The notes beneath the pieces were generated by a model. That model did not search any database. It was not told the origin of the DNA and saw nothing but the letters and a program-made list of their open reading frames with translations. The position numbers and the translations under genes are program-made. Shown in pieces: positions 20,039 through 30,315 of a DNA stretch of 64,000 bases; position 1 is the first letter of the stretch; each line of letters opens with the position of its first letter. Origin of the DNA: Acidimicrobiia bacterium (lineage in GTDB: Bacteria; Actinomycetota; Acidimicrobiia; IMCC26256; JAOSJL01). Location: the NCBI GenBank assembly GCA_027494115.1, contig JAOSJL010000001.1:1575926-1639925 (forward strand), written 5' to 3'.

Positions 20039-21241
20039 TCAATCCAGGTGGTGGATCAACCGTTCCGCTATGTGGCGCCCGATCTCGAGTGACGCGGTGG
20101 CAGCGGGAGACTGGGCGTTCAGCACGTGAACGATCCGGTTCGTCTCTCTGATCACGAAGTTGTCGAGCAGAGTGCCGTCGGCGCTCAGCGCCTGCGCACG
20201 GACACCCGCCGGGGAGCGCGTCAGATCGCGGGCCTGGATCTCGGGAACGAGCGCTCGGAGAGCTCGAGCGAGGGCGTGGGTGCTCACGGATCGGACCATC
20301 TCCTCGAGCCCGATGCGCCAGTAGCGGCGCGCCAGCTTGCGGAATCCGGGAAATCGGAGCAGCTCGCGTACCTCGCCCGGGTCGACGATCGACCACGAGT
20401 AACCCTCGCGTGCGAGAGCCAGCACGGCGTTAGGGCCGGCGCGCACGCGGCCGTCTATGCCGCGAGTGAGGTGTACACCGAGGAACGGGAACTCCGGGTT
20501 CGCCAGCGGGTAGATCATGTTCCGCACGACGTGGCGCCGCGCGGCGGCCAGATCGTGGAACTCTCCCCGGAAGGGGACGATCCGTACGGCAGGCTCGCTG
20601 TTCGTCGACGAGGAGGCGAGCCGGTCCGAGAAGAGCCCCGAGCAGTTGACGGCGATCTCGGACTCCAATGAGTCGTGTCCCGACGTGACGACAACGGCGT
20701 CGGAACGCTCGACGAGCTCCTTGACCTGCCAGCCACGCCGTATCTCGGCGCCCGCTTGGCACAGCTGGTCGGCGAGCGCGTCGCAGACGCGGCGAAAGTC
20801 GACGATTCCGGTGTCGAGCACATGGAGAGCGGCAGCTCCGCGACTGTGGGGCTCGAGCTCGCGCAGTCGCGCGGGGCCGATCGCCTCGACGCGCACGCCA
20901 TTCTCACGGCCCCTCGCGAGAAGCCCGGGTAGGCGCTCCCGCTCGGCGTCGTCGGTCGCGACGATGACCTTGCCCGTCATCTCGAACGGCACGCCACGCT
21001 CGGTGCAGAATCTCGTGAGCGAGATCCGACCTTCCACGGCCAGCTGCGCCGCCGGTGACCCCGGTCGGTAGTAGATCCCCGAGTGGATCACTCCCGAGTT
21101 CCGGCCGCTCTGGTGCAGAGCCAGTTCATCCTCCTTTTCGAGCAGCACGAGTCGGAGCTCGGGTCGGGAGCGGAGGAGCGCGTCGGCTGTTGCGAGCCCG
21201 ACGATCCCTCCTCCCACAATCACAACGTCGACGCGGTTCAC
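20039..21241 (-). CDS. lhgO: L-2-hydroxyglutarate oxidase family FAD protein
   Basis: FAD-dependent oxidoreductase of the DAO superfamily, about 400 residues. The N-terminal dinucleotide-binding motif VDVVIVGGGIVGLATADALL is followed by EKEDELALHQSGRNSGVIHSGIYY, the hallmark of LhgO, and later NCSGLFSDRLA and GPNAVLALAREGY. It should oxidise L-2-hydroxyglutarate to 2-oxoglutarate, passing electrons to the membrane quinone pool. I chose the GTG at 21241, just before the Rossmann motif; a longer frame upstream is not supported. The 192-bp gap 19847-20038 beyond its 3' end shows nothing recognisable. Its place in the polysaccharide locus is unexplained. Confidence 0.88.
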   Translation of the reverse strand: MNRVDVVIVGGGIVGLATADALLRSRPELRLVLLEKEDELALHQSGRNSGVIHSGIYYRPGSPAAQLAVEGRISLTRFCTERGVPFEMTGKVIVATDDAERERLPGLLARGRENGVRVEAIGPARLRELEPHSRGAAALHVLDTGIVDFRRVCDALADQLCQAGAEIRRGWQVKELVERSDAVVVTSGHDSLESEIAVNCSGLFSDRLASSSTNSEPAVRIVPFRGEFHDLAAARRHVVRNMIYPLANPEFPFLGVHLTRGIDGRVRAGPNAVLALAREGYSWSIVDPGEVRELLRFPGFRKLARRYWRIGLEEMVRSVSTHALARALRALVPEIQARDLTRSPAGVRAQALSADGTLLDNFVIRETNRIVHVLNAQSPAATASLEIGRHIAERLIHHLD

Positions 21242-21347
21242 CGCGGCAGTCTCGCGCGGCGCGAACAACCGGAGCGCGACTCGCCGAGTGCTAGCGTCGC
21301 CGCGGTGACTCGACTGGCGCTCCCGTTCGCTCGTCGGCAGTCGTCCG

Positions 21348-22448
21348 GTGCGCCGAAGCACTGAGCGCGTCGGCGGAGAACGCGTCGGGCTCATCGCCTA
21401 CAGCGACTCATCCAAGATCGGCGGTGCCGAAGCCAGCCTGCGCGACAGGATCGCCGCGCTCGACGCCAGGTTCGACGTTTCCGTCGTCGGCGTTGACAGG
21501 GAGACCGTAGAGAGCATCGCGGCTCCGCGCCCCAGCGCGCGCACGGTCACCGTTCGACCCGTTCGGAACAAGCGCGATGTCGGTCCGATCCTCGAGCACA
21601 TGCGCGTCATCCGATCGATGCGACCGGACGTCTTCCACGCCAACCTCCGACATCCGTGGTCTTGCCAGTACGGACTCCTTGCTGCTCTCAGGACGCCCGG
21701 CGCCGCGATCGTGGCGGTCGAGCATCTCGCGGTCCCGTCGTCGAGTCGGCTCCAGCGTCTCCTCTGTCGACGGATTTTCGAGCGTGTCGACGCGCACGTC
21801 GCCGTCGGGGAGCGTTCGGCGCGAGCCGTGGAGGAGTTCATCGGCCTTCAGGTCGGTTCGGTTGAGACGATCTACAATGGCGTACCCGACATCGAACTCG
21901 ACGTCCTGCCGCGACCCGGTGACGGACCCGTCATCGGTGCACTCGGTCGGCTCGACGAGCAGAAGGGTTTCGACGTGCTCGTCCGGGCACTCGTGGACCT
22001 GCCGGGAGTCACAGCAGTTGTCGTGGGTGAGGGACCCGAACGAGCTCGGTTGGACGCGCTCGCCGGCGAGCTCGGCGTCGCCGACCGCTTCGAGATCGTC
22101 GACTGGCCCTCGCAGCCGCGCGACTGGCTGACGACGTTCGATGTCTTCGTGCTTCCCTCCCGGTTCGAGATCCTTCCTCTGGCGATCGTCCAGGCGATGC
22201 TCGCCGGCCTCCCGATCGTGACGACTCGGGTCGGTAGCGTCGACGAGGCGGTGCGCGACGGCGAGACCGGAGTGTTCATAGCTCCCGAGCAACCTCGTGC
22301 ACTCGCGGAAGTGGTTCGTGGCCTCCTGTCGGACCCATCCCGTCGGAAGAAGATGGGAGAAGCCGGTCGGCGGTTCGCCCTCGAGCGCTTCTCCATGGAG
22401 ACGACGACGGCGGAATTCGAAGCGCTCTACGACGAGATCCTGCGGTGA
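21348..22448 (+). CDS. GT4 family glycosyltransferase
   Basis: A 366-residue GT-B retaining glycosyltransferase. The N-terminal donor-side loop has SDSSKIGGAEASLRD; the C-terminal Glycos_transf_1 domain has GALGRLDEQKGFDVLVRAL, VVVGEGPERARLDAL and the E-x7-E type motif (FEILPLAIVQAMLAGLPIVT). It probably adds one sugar to the lipid-linked oligosaccharide in the cytoplasm. The GTG at 21348 is the first in-frame start; a TAGCGT box at 21292-21297 instead points to a leaderless GTG at 21305 in another frame, so the N-terminus is uncertain. Divergent from lhgO, convergent with the next gene. Confidence 0.85.
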   Translation: MRRSTERVGGERVGLIAYSDSSKIGGAEASLRDRIAALDARFDVSVVGVDRETVESIAAPRPSARTVTVRPVRNKRDVGPILEHMRVIRSMRPDVFHANLRHPWSCQYGLLAALRTPGAAIVAVEHLAVPSSSRLQRLLCRRIFERVDAHVAVGERSARAVEEFIGLQVGSVETIYNGVPDIELDVLPRPGDGPVIGALGRLDEQKGFDVLVRALVDLPGVTAVVVGEGPERARLDALAGELGVADRFEIVDWPSQPRDWLTTFDVFVLPSRFEILPLAIVQAMLAGLPIVTTRVGSVDEAVRDGETGVFIAPEQPRALAEVVRGLLSDPSRRKKMGEAGRRFALERFSMETTTAEFEALYDEILR

Positions 22449-22458
22449 ATGCCGCGCG

Positions 22459-23985
22459 TCACGACCCGTCGGCCGAAACCCGCTCATAGAGAGTGACATC
22501 GACGCCGGAGAACGTCCGCTCGTCAACCGGCACGAAGTCATCCGAGAGCCCTTCCCGAGCAGCCCTCTGCTCGTCGTCGGCGAGTGCCGATCGTGCCACG
22601 AGCCAGACCCGGTCGAAGGGCTCCGCTGCTGGGCTCACTTGGCTTGCCTCGATGGGGACGAAGCCGATGGCTCGCTCGGGGTCTACGCCCCAGTCGTGGG
22701 ATGGGAACACCGGTTCGACGAGCTCGGCCGTCGAGGGCTCGAGCGAGTACTCGAACGGCACTCGCACGAAGGGTGGCGTCAGGAGGACTCCGTCGCCGGG
22801 GCGAGCCTCGTCGGCGAGATAGCTGGTCACTCCCCGCCAGTCCTCGACCTCAGGATTCCGATACCACACCGCCGCTGTGCCGGCCGAGATCACGAGCACG
22901 GTGGTCACGGCCAACACGAAGGCTCGTCGTCGCAGCCGCGTCACGGCCCACGCGACGAGCGCAACGAGGGGAGGCAGGACAATGATGAAGTACCGGACCA
23001 CGAGGAGCGGCTTGTACAGGTAGGAAACAAACCCGATGAGCAGTATCGGCACGACGAGCCAGGAGACGACGAAGGCCAGCTTCCAGCTCGACATTGAGGT
23101 ACCGATGCGGTCCTGACGGCGAAGTCGGGCAACGACGACGCCGACGAAGACAATGGCAGCCACCGCGAGCACGGCACCGACTGACCGAGGCAACAGGTCG
23201 CGTACTCCCTCGACGGCACGGCCGGCGGCCGACTCGGCGGCCCATTCCAGACCGGCGCTCTGCGCCCCGGTGACCAGCACGACCAGGGGAGTCACCAGTA
23301 CCAGGAGAAGCGCGGCGGCCTCCGCCAGCCGGTGCCACGGGATCCGAGCTCGCGGGAGAAAGAGGAGAGAGGCGGCGTGCGCCACAGGTACAAGAGCCCC
23401 CAGGTAGTGCGCATACAACCCCAAGGCAGCGGCGACCGCGTATCCCAGCCAGACCGCGCGCGTCGGCTGTTCGACACCTCGCACGAACAGATACGACGAC
23501 GATGTCACAACGAGCAGAAGGAGTGAGTAGCCGCGAGCTTCCTGCGCGTACTGAACGAACATGCCGTTCACGACGAGCAACGGGGTCGCAAGAAGAGCGG
23601 TGCGTGTCCCGAAAAGGCGGACGACGAGTAGATAGAAGACGGGTACGGCAGCGAGCGCCAGGAGCACGGACAACACTCGGACCGTGACCTCATCGGAGCC
23701 GAGACTCACCCAGCCGCGCAGCAACAGTGAATGCAGGCCCATGTTGCCTTCGCGCGCAGTGACGATGTCGGTGAACGAGGCCCAGTCCAGGCGTGCCAGC
23801 ATCACGCTCACGCTCTCGTCCTGCCACAGGCTCCGCCCGCCCGTGAAGGGCAGCGTGATCAGTGCAGCGCAGAGGGTGACAACCGACACGTAGGCGGCGC
23901 GTCGTCGGGGCGTGCCGAGGAGCGGTGGCCGGGATCGGGACTCTTCGGGCCCTGACGGGGCGAGGTCTTGCGCGTCGACTGTCAT
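22459..23985 (-). CDS. GT-C (PMT_2/ArnT-like) membrane glycosyltransferase
   Basis: A 508-residue protein with about 11 membrane helices and the early extracytoplasmic Asp-Glu motif of GT-C enzymes (GRSLWQDESVSVMLARLD), followed by the usual first loop (MGLHSLLLRGWVSLGSDE) and QEARGYSLLLL. Such enzymes use polyprenyl-phosphate sugars on the outer face of the membrane to decorate lipids, glycans or proteins. The C-terminal 120 residues form a soluble domain. The ATG at 23985 has an AGGACG ribosome-binding site; longer open sequence to 24345 looks non-coding. The gap 23986-24201 shows no recognisable site. Confidence 0.82.
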   Translation of the reverse strand: MTVDAQDLAPSGPEESRSRPPLLGTPRRRAAYVSVVTLCAALITLPFTGGRSLWQDESVSVMLARLDWASFTDIVTAREGNMGLHSLLLRGWVSLGSDEVTVRVLSVLLALAAVPVFYLLVVRLFGTRTALLATPLLVVNGMFVQYAQEARGYSLLLLVVTSSSYLFVRGVEQPTRAVWLGYAVAAALGLYAHYLGALVPVAHAASLLFLPRARIPWHRLAEAAALLLVLVTPLVVLVTGAQSAGLEWAAESAAGRAVEGVRDLLPRSVGAVLAVAAIVFVGVVVARLRRQDRIGTSMSSWKLAFVVSWLVVPILLIGFVSYLYKPLLVVRYFIIVLPPLVALVAWAVTRLRRRAFVLAVTTVLVISAGTAAVWYRNPEVEDWRGVTSYLADEARPGDGVLLTPPFVRVPFEYSLEPSTAELVEPVFPSHDWGVDPERAIGFVPIEASQVSPAAEPFDRVWLVARSALADDEQRAAREGLSDDFVPVDERTFSGVDVTLYERVSADGS

Positions 23986-24201
23986 CGCACGTCCTGTGAC
24001 CGATGGCACCATCGGGTAGCCCGACCGAGGTGCCTCAACCCATGTCGCCGTTGAGCCAGGGTATCGGCCCACTTTGGTGCTCATGGGGAGCTCCAGCCGG
24101 CCGATGGAAAGCGCGATCGGAAGTGACGGGCGCTCGTATCCTCTGGCAGGGCGCGCTCGAGGACCGAGGACCCGGCCGGAAACTGGAAGATCGACCTGAT
24201 C

Positions 24202-25777
24202 GTGGAAATCCCGCCGTTCGAAGACGAGCCGGCCCCACGTACCGGTCTGCCGGATCGGTTCGGTATCAACGTCGGGGCCAACTACGCGGCCTTCGCCGCC
24301 GCGGCGCTGGCGAGCCTCGTGCTCACCCCGTTGCTGCTGCACCACCTCGGCGAGACCGCATTCGGTATCTGGGCTCTCGCCGCCAGCGTCGTCGGCTATC
24401 TCGAACTGCTCGAACTCGGCTTCGGCGTCGCGACGACCAAGCTCGTGGCCGAGGACGCCGGTGTCCGCCCTCGAGGCGTCATCCGGACGTTGAACACCAA
24501 CTTCTTCGTACTCGCGGTCCTCGGCGTGGTCGCTCTCGGTATCGGCCTGGTCGTCTCGCTCCTCGCGCCGTCATGGTTCAACGTTCCGGCCGCCCTGACC
24601 TCGGAGACAACCTGGACCTTCGCCATCCTCAGCGTCGCGCTCGCAGCCTCGATTCCGGGTGACTCCTTCGGAGGCGCACTCGGCGGCTACCAGCGTTTCG
24701 ATCTCCTGGGGTTGTCGATCCTCGCGCTGGTCGTGCTCACGTCGGTGAGCAGCATTCTTATCGTGCTCGCAGGTGGGGGACTGCTCGAGCTGGCACTCGC
24801 GACGGCCGTGATCTCACTCCGGAATGCACTGGGTGCGGTGGCGCATGCTTCGTCGCCTGGTTCCGGGCCTCCACCTCAACCCGCGGCTGATCGACCGTGC
24901 CCGAATCCGACTCACGGCGGGCTTGTCGGGCTGGTTCCTGCTCCGCGACGTGTCGGGCACGATCGTGGACCGCATCGACCTGGTCGTCGTCGGTGTCCTG
25001 TTCGGCGTGTCCGACGTGGCCATCTTCGTCGTCGGTCAGAAGCTCGCCAAGCTCGCGGAAGGTGCCCTCGTTCCACTCGCTCAGGTGTTCTTCCCGCATG
25101 CGTCGAAACTGTCTCGCGACGAAGACAAGCCGGCGCTGGCGAGGCTGCTCGTCGACGGCACGCGGGCTTCGCTCCTGGTCGGTATGCCGGCGACCCTTGT
25201 TCTGATGGCTCTCGCCTATCCCGCCGTGGAGGCCTGGGTCGGCAGCGGCTTCGGACAGGCGGCCGCCGTCCTGGTCGTTCTTGCAGCCGCAATGGGCGTC
25301 GAGGCACTGGTCGCTACGTCGTACGAGACGCTCGGCGGGATGGGGCGTGCCCGAACCTCCGCGTTCATCGCCACAGCCGAGGCGATCGTCAATCTCGCAC
25401 TGTCGGTGCTACTGGGTCGAGCGATCGGACTCGTGGGAGTCGCACTCGGCACTCTCGTCGCTGCAACTCTCATCAAGCTCCCCGCCTTCATCGTTCTCAC
25501 CTGCCGAGCGATCGGACTGCCCCTCGTGGCATTTCTCAGAAGAGCGCTGTTGCCGACTGCTTTTCCTGCGGCAGGCGCGATCGCTTTCCTGCTTGGAGCG
25601 GGAATCGTCGTACCGACGACGATTCCCGCTGTTGCGCTTGTCGGAGTGGCAGGTGCGGTCGTGTATTTCGGCCTGTACTTCGTATTCAGCGCGAGCGCAA
25701 CGGAACGGGCACAAGGTCTGGCGGTGGTGACCTCCGTCGGTCGATTCGTGGGGCGCAACGGCGAGGAACAGTCATGA
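24202..25777 (+). CDS. Wzx-like polysaccharide flippase (one indel)
   Basis: Lipid-linked oligosaccharide transporter of the MATE/MOP superfamily, about 524 residues after correction, with 12-14 predicted membrane helices. The N-terminal half starts FGINVGANYAAFAAAALASL; the C-terminal half includes SGTIVDRIDLVVVGVLFG and VSDVAIFVVGQKLAKLAEG. The two halves are in adjacent frames; an extra base near 24841-24850 (gcgcatgctt) explains the break and restores ...AVAHA-RRLVPGL.... The GTG at 24202 is the likely start. It is the first gene of a tight run on this strand ending at 36034, and its stop overlaps the next ATG. Confidence 0.83.
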
Positions 25778-26870
25778 GGGTTCTGCTCGTGGACTCCTCG
25801 GACCGTGGAGGGATAGCGAGGTACACCGCCCGCCTTGCAGAGGGCTTGGATGGCGCAGGGGTTGACGCACGCGTCAGCGCGCCCGGCGACAATTCCAGCG
25901 GGGCTCCGCCACTTCCCGACCACCTATGGGGACCGGAGGCCGAGCGGATGGGCCGATGGCGACTGTACGCCGCGCGCCTGGGGAGGTTCCCCGGGCCCTG
26001 GGAGCCTTGAGGAAGGGGGTGCGAGCGGTCGAGCCTGACATCGTGCACTTCCAGTCCGAGATCGTGCCGCGCCTCGACCCGATCGCGGTTCGGGTCATCC
26101 GGCGGCACGCCCCCGTGGTGATCACGGCCCACGACCCCGTCCCCCACGAGGCGGGAGCGCACGATCTCGAGCGACAGGCGCGGGTTTGGCGCTCCGCCGA
26201 TGCCGTGGTCATCCACGGCGAGGACCAACGACGTGTCGTCGACGAGTATGCACCCGGCACGGACGTGCGAGTGATTCCTGTCGACCTTCGACTCGGGGGA
26301 CCGCGGGTGACTCGCACGACGGCGAGGTCGCAACTCGGTCTCGGCTCGGAGCCGATCGCCCTGCTGTTGGGCTTGCTCCGCTCCTACAAGGGTCTGGCAT
26401 TGCTCGCCGATGCCTGGCCGGCTGTCGTGAGGAAGATTCCGGCGGCGCGACTGGCGGTCGTCGGGGCGACGATCGGTCCGGTTCCCGAGCTCGAACTCCT
26501 CCGCGCTGCGCCGAAGGTCGACGTGCGCCGAGGTTTCGTGGCCGACGATGAGGTGGATCTGTGGGCAGCCGCGGCCGATGTTCTCGCGCTTCCGTACGCC
26601 CACGGCAGCCACTCCGGAATCCTCCATCGCGGGCTCGCCATGGGCACGCCCGTTCTTGCCTCACCGCCACTGGCGGACGAGGTGCTCCGCACACAGGCCG
26701 GCCGTGTCGTACCCCTCGAATCCGATGCGTGGTCGGCAGCGCTCACCGCGGCGCTCGGCGCCGATCCGATTCCGCCTCCACCTGAACCGCGTGGCGTTCG
26801 GACGGTTGCCGATACGCTTGTGCTCTACCGCGATCTGCTCGACGAGCGCCGGCGAGGCAGGGCGAAATGA
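25774..26870 (+). CDS. GT-B glycosyltransferase (one indel)
   Basis: About 365 residues. The N-terminus (MRVLLVDSSDRGGIARYTAR) starts at an ATG overlapping the flippase stop (ATGA). The frame ends at 26010, but the next frame carries the rest: EPDIVHFQSEIVPRLDPIAV, VVITAHDPVPHEAG, then the GT1/GT4-like nucleotide-sugar domain (ALLLGLLRSYKGLALLADAW, LALPYAHGSHSGILHRGLAM). One missing C in the run 25989-25992 joins them as RLGRFPRALGALRKG. It likely extends the repeat unit in the cytoplasm; donor and acceptor are unknown. Confidence 0.8.
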
Positions 26871-26889
26871 CCCCGGGGAGGACTCTCGC

Positions 26890-28005
26890 ATGAGCCGCCT
26901 CGGGGCACGGGCAACGGTCGGAGCGCTCGTCGTAACCGCATCGGCGGGCCACGTGCTGTATCCGGCGTGGTTGCGGTTCGTGGCTCGACGGCGCGAGGTC
27001 GTGGCGCCGCTCGATCCGACCTCGTGGCCGCCTCTCAGTGTCGTGGTGCCCGCATATCGAGAGGCCCGCGTGATCGGGGCGAAGGTCGAGGACCTGCGAT
27101 CGAATGGCTATCGCGGCGAACTCGAGATCCTGGTGGTGGCAGACGGCGATCCGGCGACAGCAGCTGCTGCCGAGGCGGCGGGGGCGTGTGCTCTGACCGG
27201 GCCCGAGCGCCTCGGGAAGTCGCAGGCTCTGAACTCAGGAGTAGCGGCGGCGAGCCACGAGCTCGTTGTGTTGACGGACGCGAACAACCGTCTCGCTCCC
27301 GGTTCCCTTGCCAAGCTCGTTCGATGGTTCGCAGATCCCGGAGTCGGCGCGGTAGCCGGGGAGAAGGTCGAGGACGACGGGGCTGAGCAGCTCTACTGGA
27401 GCTTCGAGTCGTGGCTCAAGCGGCGCGAGGTCGAGACGGGCACCACGATCGGCCTGATCGGCGAGCTCGCTGCCGTTCGCTCCGCTGCCTGGCGCCCAAT
27501 CCCGGTCGACGTGGCCATCGACGACCTCTGGATCGCACTCGATCTCTGCGATCGTGGAGAAGCGATCGCCTACGAGCCAGAAGCCCGCGCTTTCGAGCCA
27601 CCGGGGGACTCCCTGCGTTTCCAATGGCAGCGTCGAACCCGCAACGTCGCCGGAGCGCTTCGGGTGCTGTGGGATCGCCGTGCTCAACTTCGGCCGCGCA
27701 GGGGTGGTGTCGCCGGCCAGATCTGGGGTCATCGTCTCTGGCGGTACACGGGAGGGCCCGCTGCTCATCTCGCGTTGCTCGGCGTGGCGGGATCCCGAGC
27801 CCGGACGAGTCGCCTCGCTCGAGCATTTCTCGGTGGGCATCTCGTGGGAGCGCTGGCGCTGGCTGGAGCCGCCGCGAACCGCTCGATGCCCGCCCCGCTC
27901 CCGGCCGCCGGTGAGATCCTCTTTCTCCAGGCCGTAGCGATCGGTGGCTGGTTGAGATTGGCCCGCAACGAACAGGTCGTCAGGTGGCCGAAGGTGGATC
28001 GATGA
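26890..28005 (+). CDS. GT2 membrane-associated glycosyltransferase
   Basis: A 371-residue GT-A fold enzyme resembling BcsA/NodC-type transferases. It has an N-terminal hydrophobic segment, PLSVVVPAYREARVIGAKVED, the metal-binding region LTDANNRL, a second acidic motif (VDVAIDDLWIAL) and QWQRRTRN (QxxR-type, with RT where processive enzymes have RW), then C-terminal hydrophobic helices. The ATG at 26890 has a GGGGAGGA ribosome-binding site. It lies 20 nt after the preceding transferase and overlaps the next gene by ATGA. The DXD equivalent is DAN, an atypical variant. Confidence 0.83.
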   Translation: MSRLGARATVGALVVTASAGHVLYPAWLRFVARRREVVAPLDPTSWPPLSVVVPAYREARVIGAKVEDLRSNGYRGELEILVVADGDPATAAAAEAAGACALTGPERLGKSQALNSGVAAASHELVVLTDANNRLAPGSLAKLVRWFADPGVGAVAGEKVEDDGAEQLYWSFESWLKRREVETGTTIGLIGELAAVRSAAWRPIPVDVAIDDLWIALDLCDRGEAIAYEPEARAFEPPGDSLRFQWQRRTRNVAGALRVLWDRRAQLRPRRGGVAGQIWGHRLWRYTGGPAAHLALLGVAGSRARTSRLARAFLGGHLVGALALAGAAANRSMPAPLPAAGEILFLQAVAIGGWLRLARNEQVVRWPKVDR

Positions 28006-29182
28006 TCGAACAGGATCGCGCGATCAAGGTTCTGGTCGTGAGCCACGCCCGCGACGCGTGGGGGAGCCGAGAAGAGCCTGATGCGTTCCGCTCCGCTGCT
28101 CGCGGACCGCCAGATCGAACTGTCTCTTGCTTCGCCGGCGAACGGAGAGCTGGCGTCGCAATGGACGGCTCTCGGCCTGCCCCACGTACCCATCGATCTG
28201 CCGGATCATCATGGAATCCGCCCATCCGGCGGCTCGGATGGCAGGCCACCGGTCGGTGAGATGGTCGGTGAGGCCTGCAGGGTTCTGGAGTCGGCTCGTC
28301 GGATCGCCCAGCTCGCGCGGCCGGTGGACATCATCGTGTCGAACAGCCTGTGGGCCCACGTGGAGTGCGGCGCTGGCGGGGAGGCTGGCACGGCGCCCCG
28401 TCGTTCTCGAGATCTACGACCGGGTGGCTCCGGGTCTCGGCAGGCGGCTGCTGCGGCTGGCCGTGCGCTGGGCCGCGCACTCGGTCGCGTGCAGCGAAGC
28501 CGTGGCCGAATGCGCCGGACCGACGGTACGTGGGCGGATCTCGGTGGTCCATCTCACGGTCGACACGGATCGTTTCACGCCGGGTCCGGCTGACCCCGAG
28601 GTGCGCGCCCAACTGGGTGCAGAGGCCGACGAACCTCTCGTCGGGATCCTCGGGCGTTGGGATCCGGAGAAGGGGATCGATCTGCTCGTGGAGGCGATGA
28701 CACGCCTCGGCGACGACCTCGGCGACACGCGATTGGCTGTGGTCGGTGCGGTCCACGGTGCGTCCCAGGAGTTCGGTCGACAACTCCGGGAGCGGGCTGC
28801 AGCAGCGCTCGGTCCGAGAGTGCGGTTCGTTCCTCCCCGCCGCGATGTCCCGGCGGTGCTGCGCAGCCTCGATGTTCTCGTCAACGCTTCGAAGGCCGAG
28901 CCATTCGGCCTCACCGTTCTCGAGGCACAGGCGTGCGGAATCCCCGTCATCGGCACGCGCTCGGGAGGGATCCCCGAGTTCGTCACCGACGGTGAGACGG
29001 GCCTGCTGGTGTCCCCGGGAGATCCGGAGGCTATGGCGCGGGCTCTGCGCCGCGTGATCAGTGACCCGATGCTACGGGCACGTCTCGCCACGAATGCTCG
29101 CCGGCGGGTCGATCGATTCAACCGCGACGCGCGTCGGGCCGATGTTCTTGCTGGTCTCTACCGAAAGGTGCTGCGGTCCTGA
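28002..29182 (+). CDS. GT4 family glycosyltransferase (two indels)
   Basis: About 392 residues after two corrections. The ATG overlaps the previous stop. The N-terminus reads VLVVSHARDAWG, then shifts at the G5 run 28060-28064 to reach AEKSLMRSAPLLADRQIELS, and shifts again at about 28369-28381 (one extra G likely at 28378-28381) to RLARRPVVLEIYDRVAPGLG. The C-terminal GT4 domain is intact: VGILGRWDPEKGIDLLVEAM and the motif around EPFGLTVLEAQACGIPVIGT. It probably adds one sugar to the lipid-linked unit. Confidence 0.82.
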
Positions 29183-29190
29183 ACGCCGTC

Positions 29191-30315
29191 ATGATCACCA
29201 AATTCGTTCCGCTACCCGCCGACGACGGGGGGAAGCAGCGCGCCTTCGCGATCCTCGAGCGCCTCGCCCGACGAGCCAGGGTGACGTTGTGCGCCTTCGA
29301 CGATGGCAGCGCGGACGTCGCGGGTGTCGAGGACCTGGGTGTGGAGGTGCGTTCGGTGCGCTGGGAGCCGACCGTCGGCCGGTCCCTGCTGGGAGCGTTT
29401 GCTACCGGCAGTATCTCGGCGGGTCGCTTCTGGGATCGACGATTGGCGAACGTCGTCCGTAGCGCCGGGGACCGGGAGCTCGACCTGCTCCAGGTCGAGT
29501 ACTTGCAGATGGCGCCGTACGCCCGTGGGATCAAGGCGCGTCGGCGGGTTCTCGATCTTCACAACATCGAGTCCGAGCTCACGTCTAGTTACGGTCGAAT
29601 CGCCGGCTGGCCTCGCAGGCCGGTGATCATGGCTGAGGCGGTCGCGCTCCGGGGGCTGGAGCGCCGTGCCTGCCGGGACTTCGATCGCGTCGCGGTCGTG
29701 AGCGATCGGGATCGACGACGCTTCGCAGGGCACGACGGCCAGGTCATCGTCTGCCCGAACGGATGGGATCCGGGATCGGTGCTTCCTCCCGCGAGGGAAC
29801 CGGTCGTTGTGTTCGTGGCCACCATGGGTTGGCCCCCGAACGCCGACGCTGCCGTCTGGTTCACGTCGGAGGTCTGGCCGCTCGTTCGAGCGCGCCTGCC
29901 CTCGGCACGGTTGATGCTCGTCGGTCGTGATCCAACCTCGGCGGTGCGTAACCTCGGCGGCCCCGGTGTGACGGTGACCGGTACTGTCTCCGATGTGGCG
30001 CCTTTCCTGGCCGAGGCTCGAGTGGCGGTGGCGCCGCTCCGGGCAGGCGGAGGCTCACGCCTCAAGATTCTGGAGGCGCTCGACGCCGGTAGACCGGTTG
30101 TCGCCACCGCCGTGGGTGCGGAGGGCCTGGAGGATCTCCGTGGCGAGGGGGTCGTCGTTGCGGAGGGTCGGGAGCCGCTGGCCCGGGCGGTCGGAGACCT
30201 CCTCGGCGACCCTGACAGCGCAGCCCGGCTGGGGCAGCGAGGTCACGAAGCAGTAGCCCGTCGCTACGATTGGGATCGAACTCTGCGCCCACTCTTGGAT
30301 GGGATTGCGACGTGA
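29191..30315 (+). CDS. GT4 family glycosyltransferase
   Basis: An intact 374-residue GT-B enzyme. The N-terminus is MITKFVPLPADDGGKQRAFA, with LLQVEYLQMAPYARG and VLDLHNIESELTSSY in the acceptor domain. The C-terminal domain has VVFVATMGWPPNADAAVWF and VAPLRAGGGSRLKILEALDA, typical of the TIGR03087/StaR-like branch of GT4. It starts 8 nt after the previous stop, and its own stop overlaps the next GTG (GTGA). Predicted to act in the cytoplasm on the lipid-linked oligosaccharide. Confidence 0.86.
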   Translation: MITKFVPLPADDGGKQRAFAILERLARRARVTLCAFDDGSADVAGVEDLGVEVRSVRWEPTVGRSLLGAFATGSISAGRFWDRRLANVVRSAGDRELDLLQVEYLQMAPYARGIKARRRVLDLHNIESELTSSYGRIAGWPRRPVIMAEAVALRGLERRACRDFDRVAVVSDRDRRRFAGHDGQVIVCPNGWDPGSVLPPAREPVVVFVATMGWPPNADAAVWFTSEVWPLVRARLPSARLMLVGRDPTSAVRNLGGPGVTVTGTVSDVAPFLAEARVAVAPLRAGGGSRLKILEALDAGRPVVATAVGAEGLEDLRGEGVVVAEGREPLARAVGDLLGDPDSAARLGQRGHEAVARRYDWDRTLRPLLDGIAT

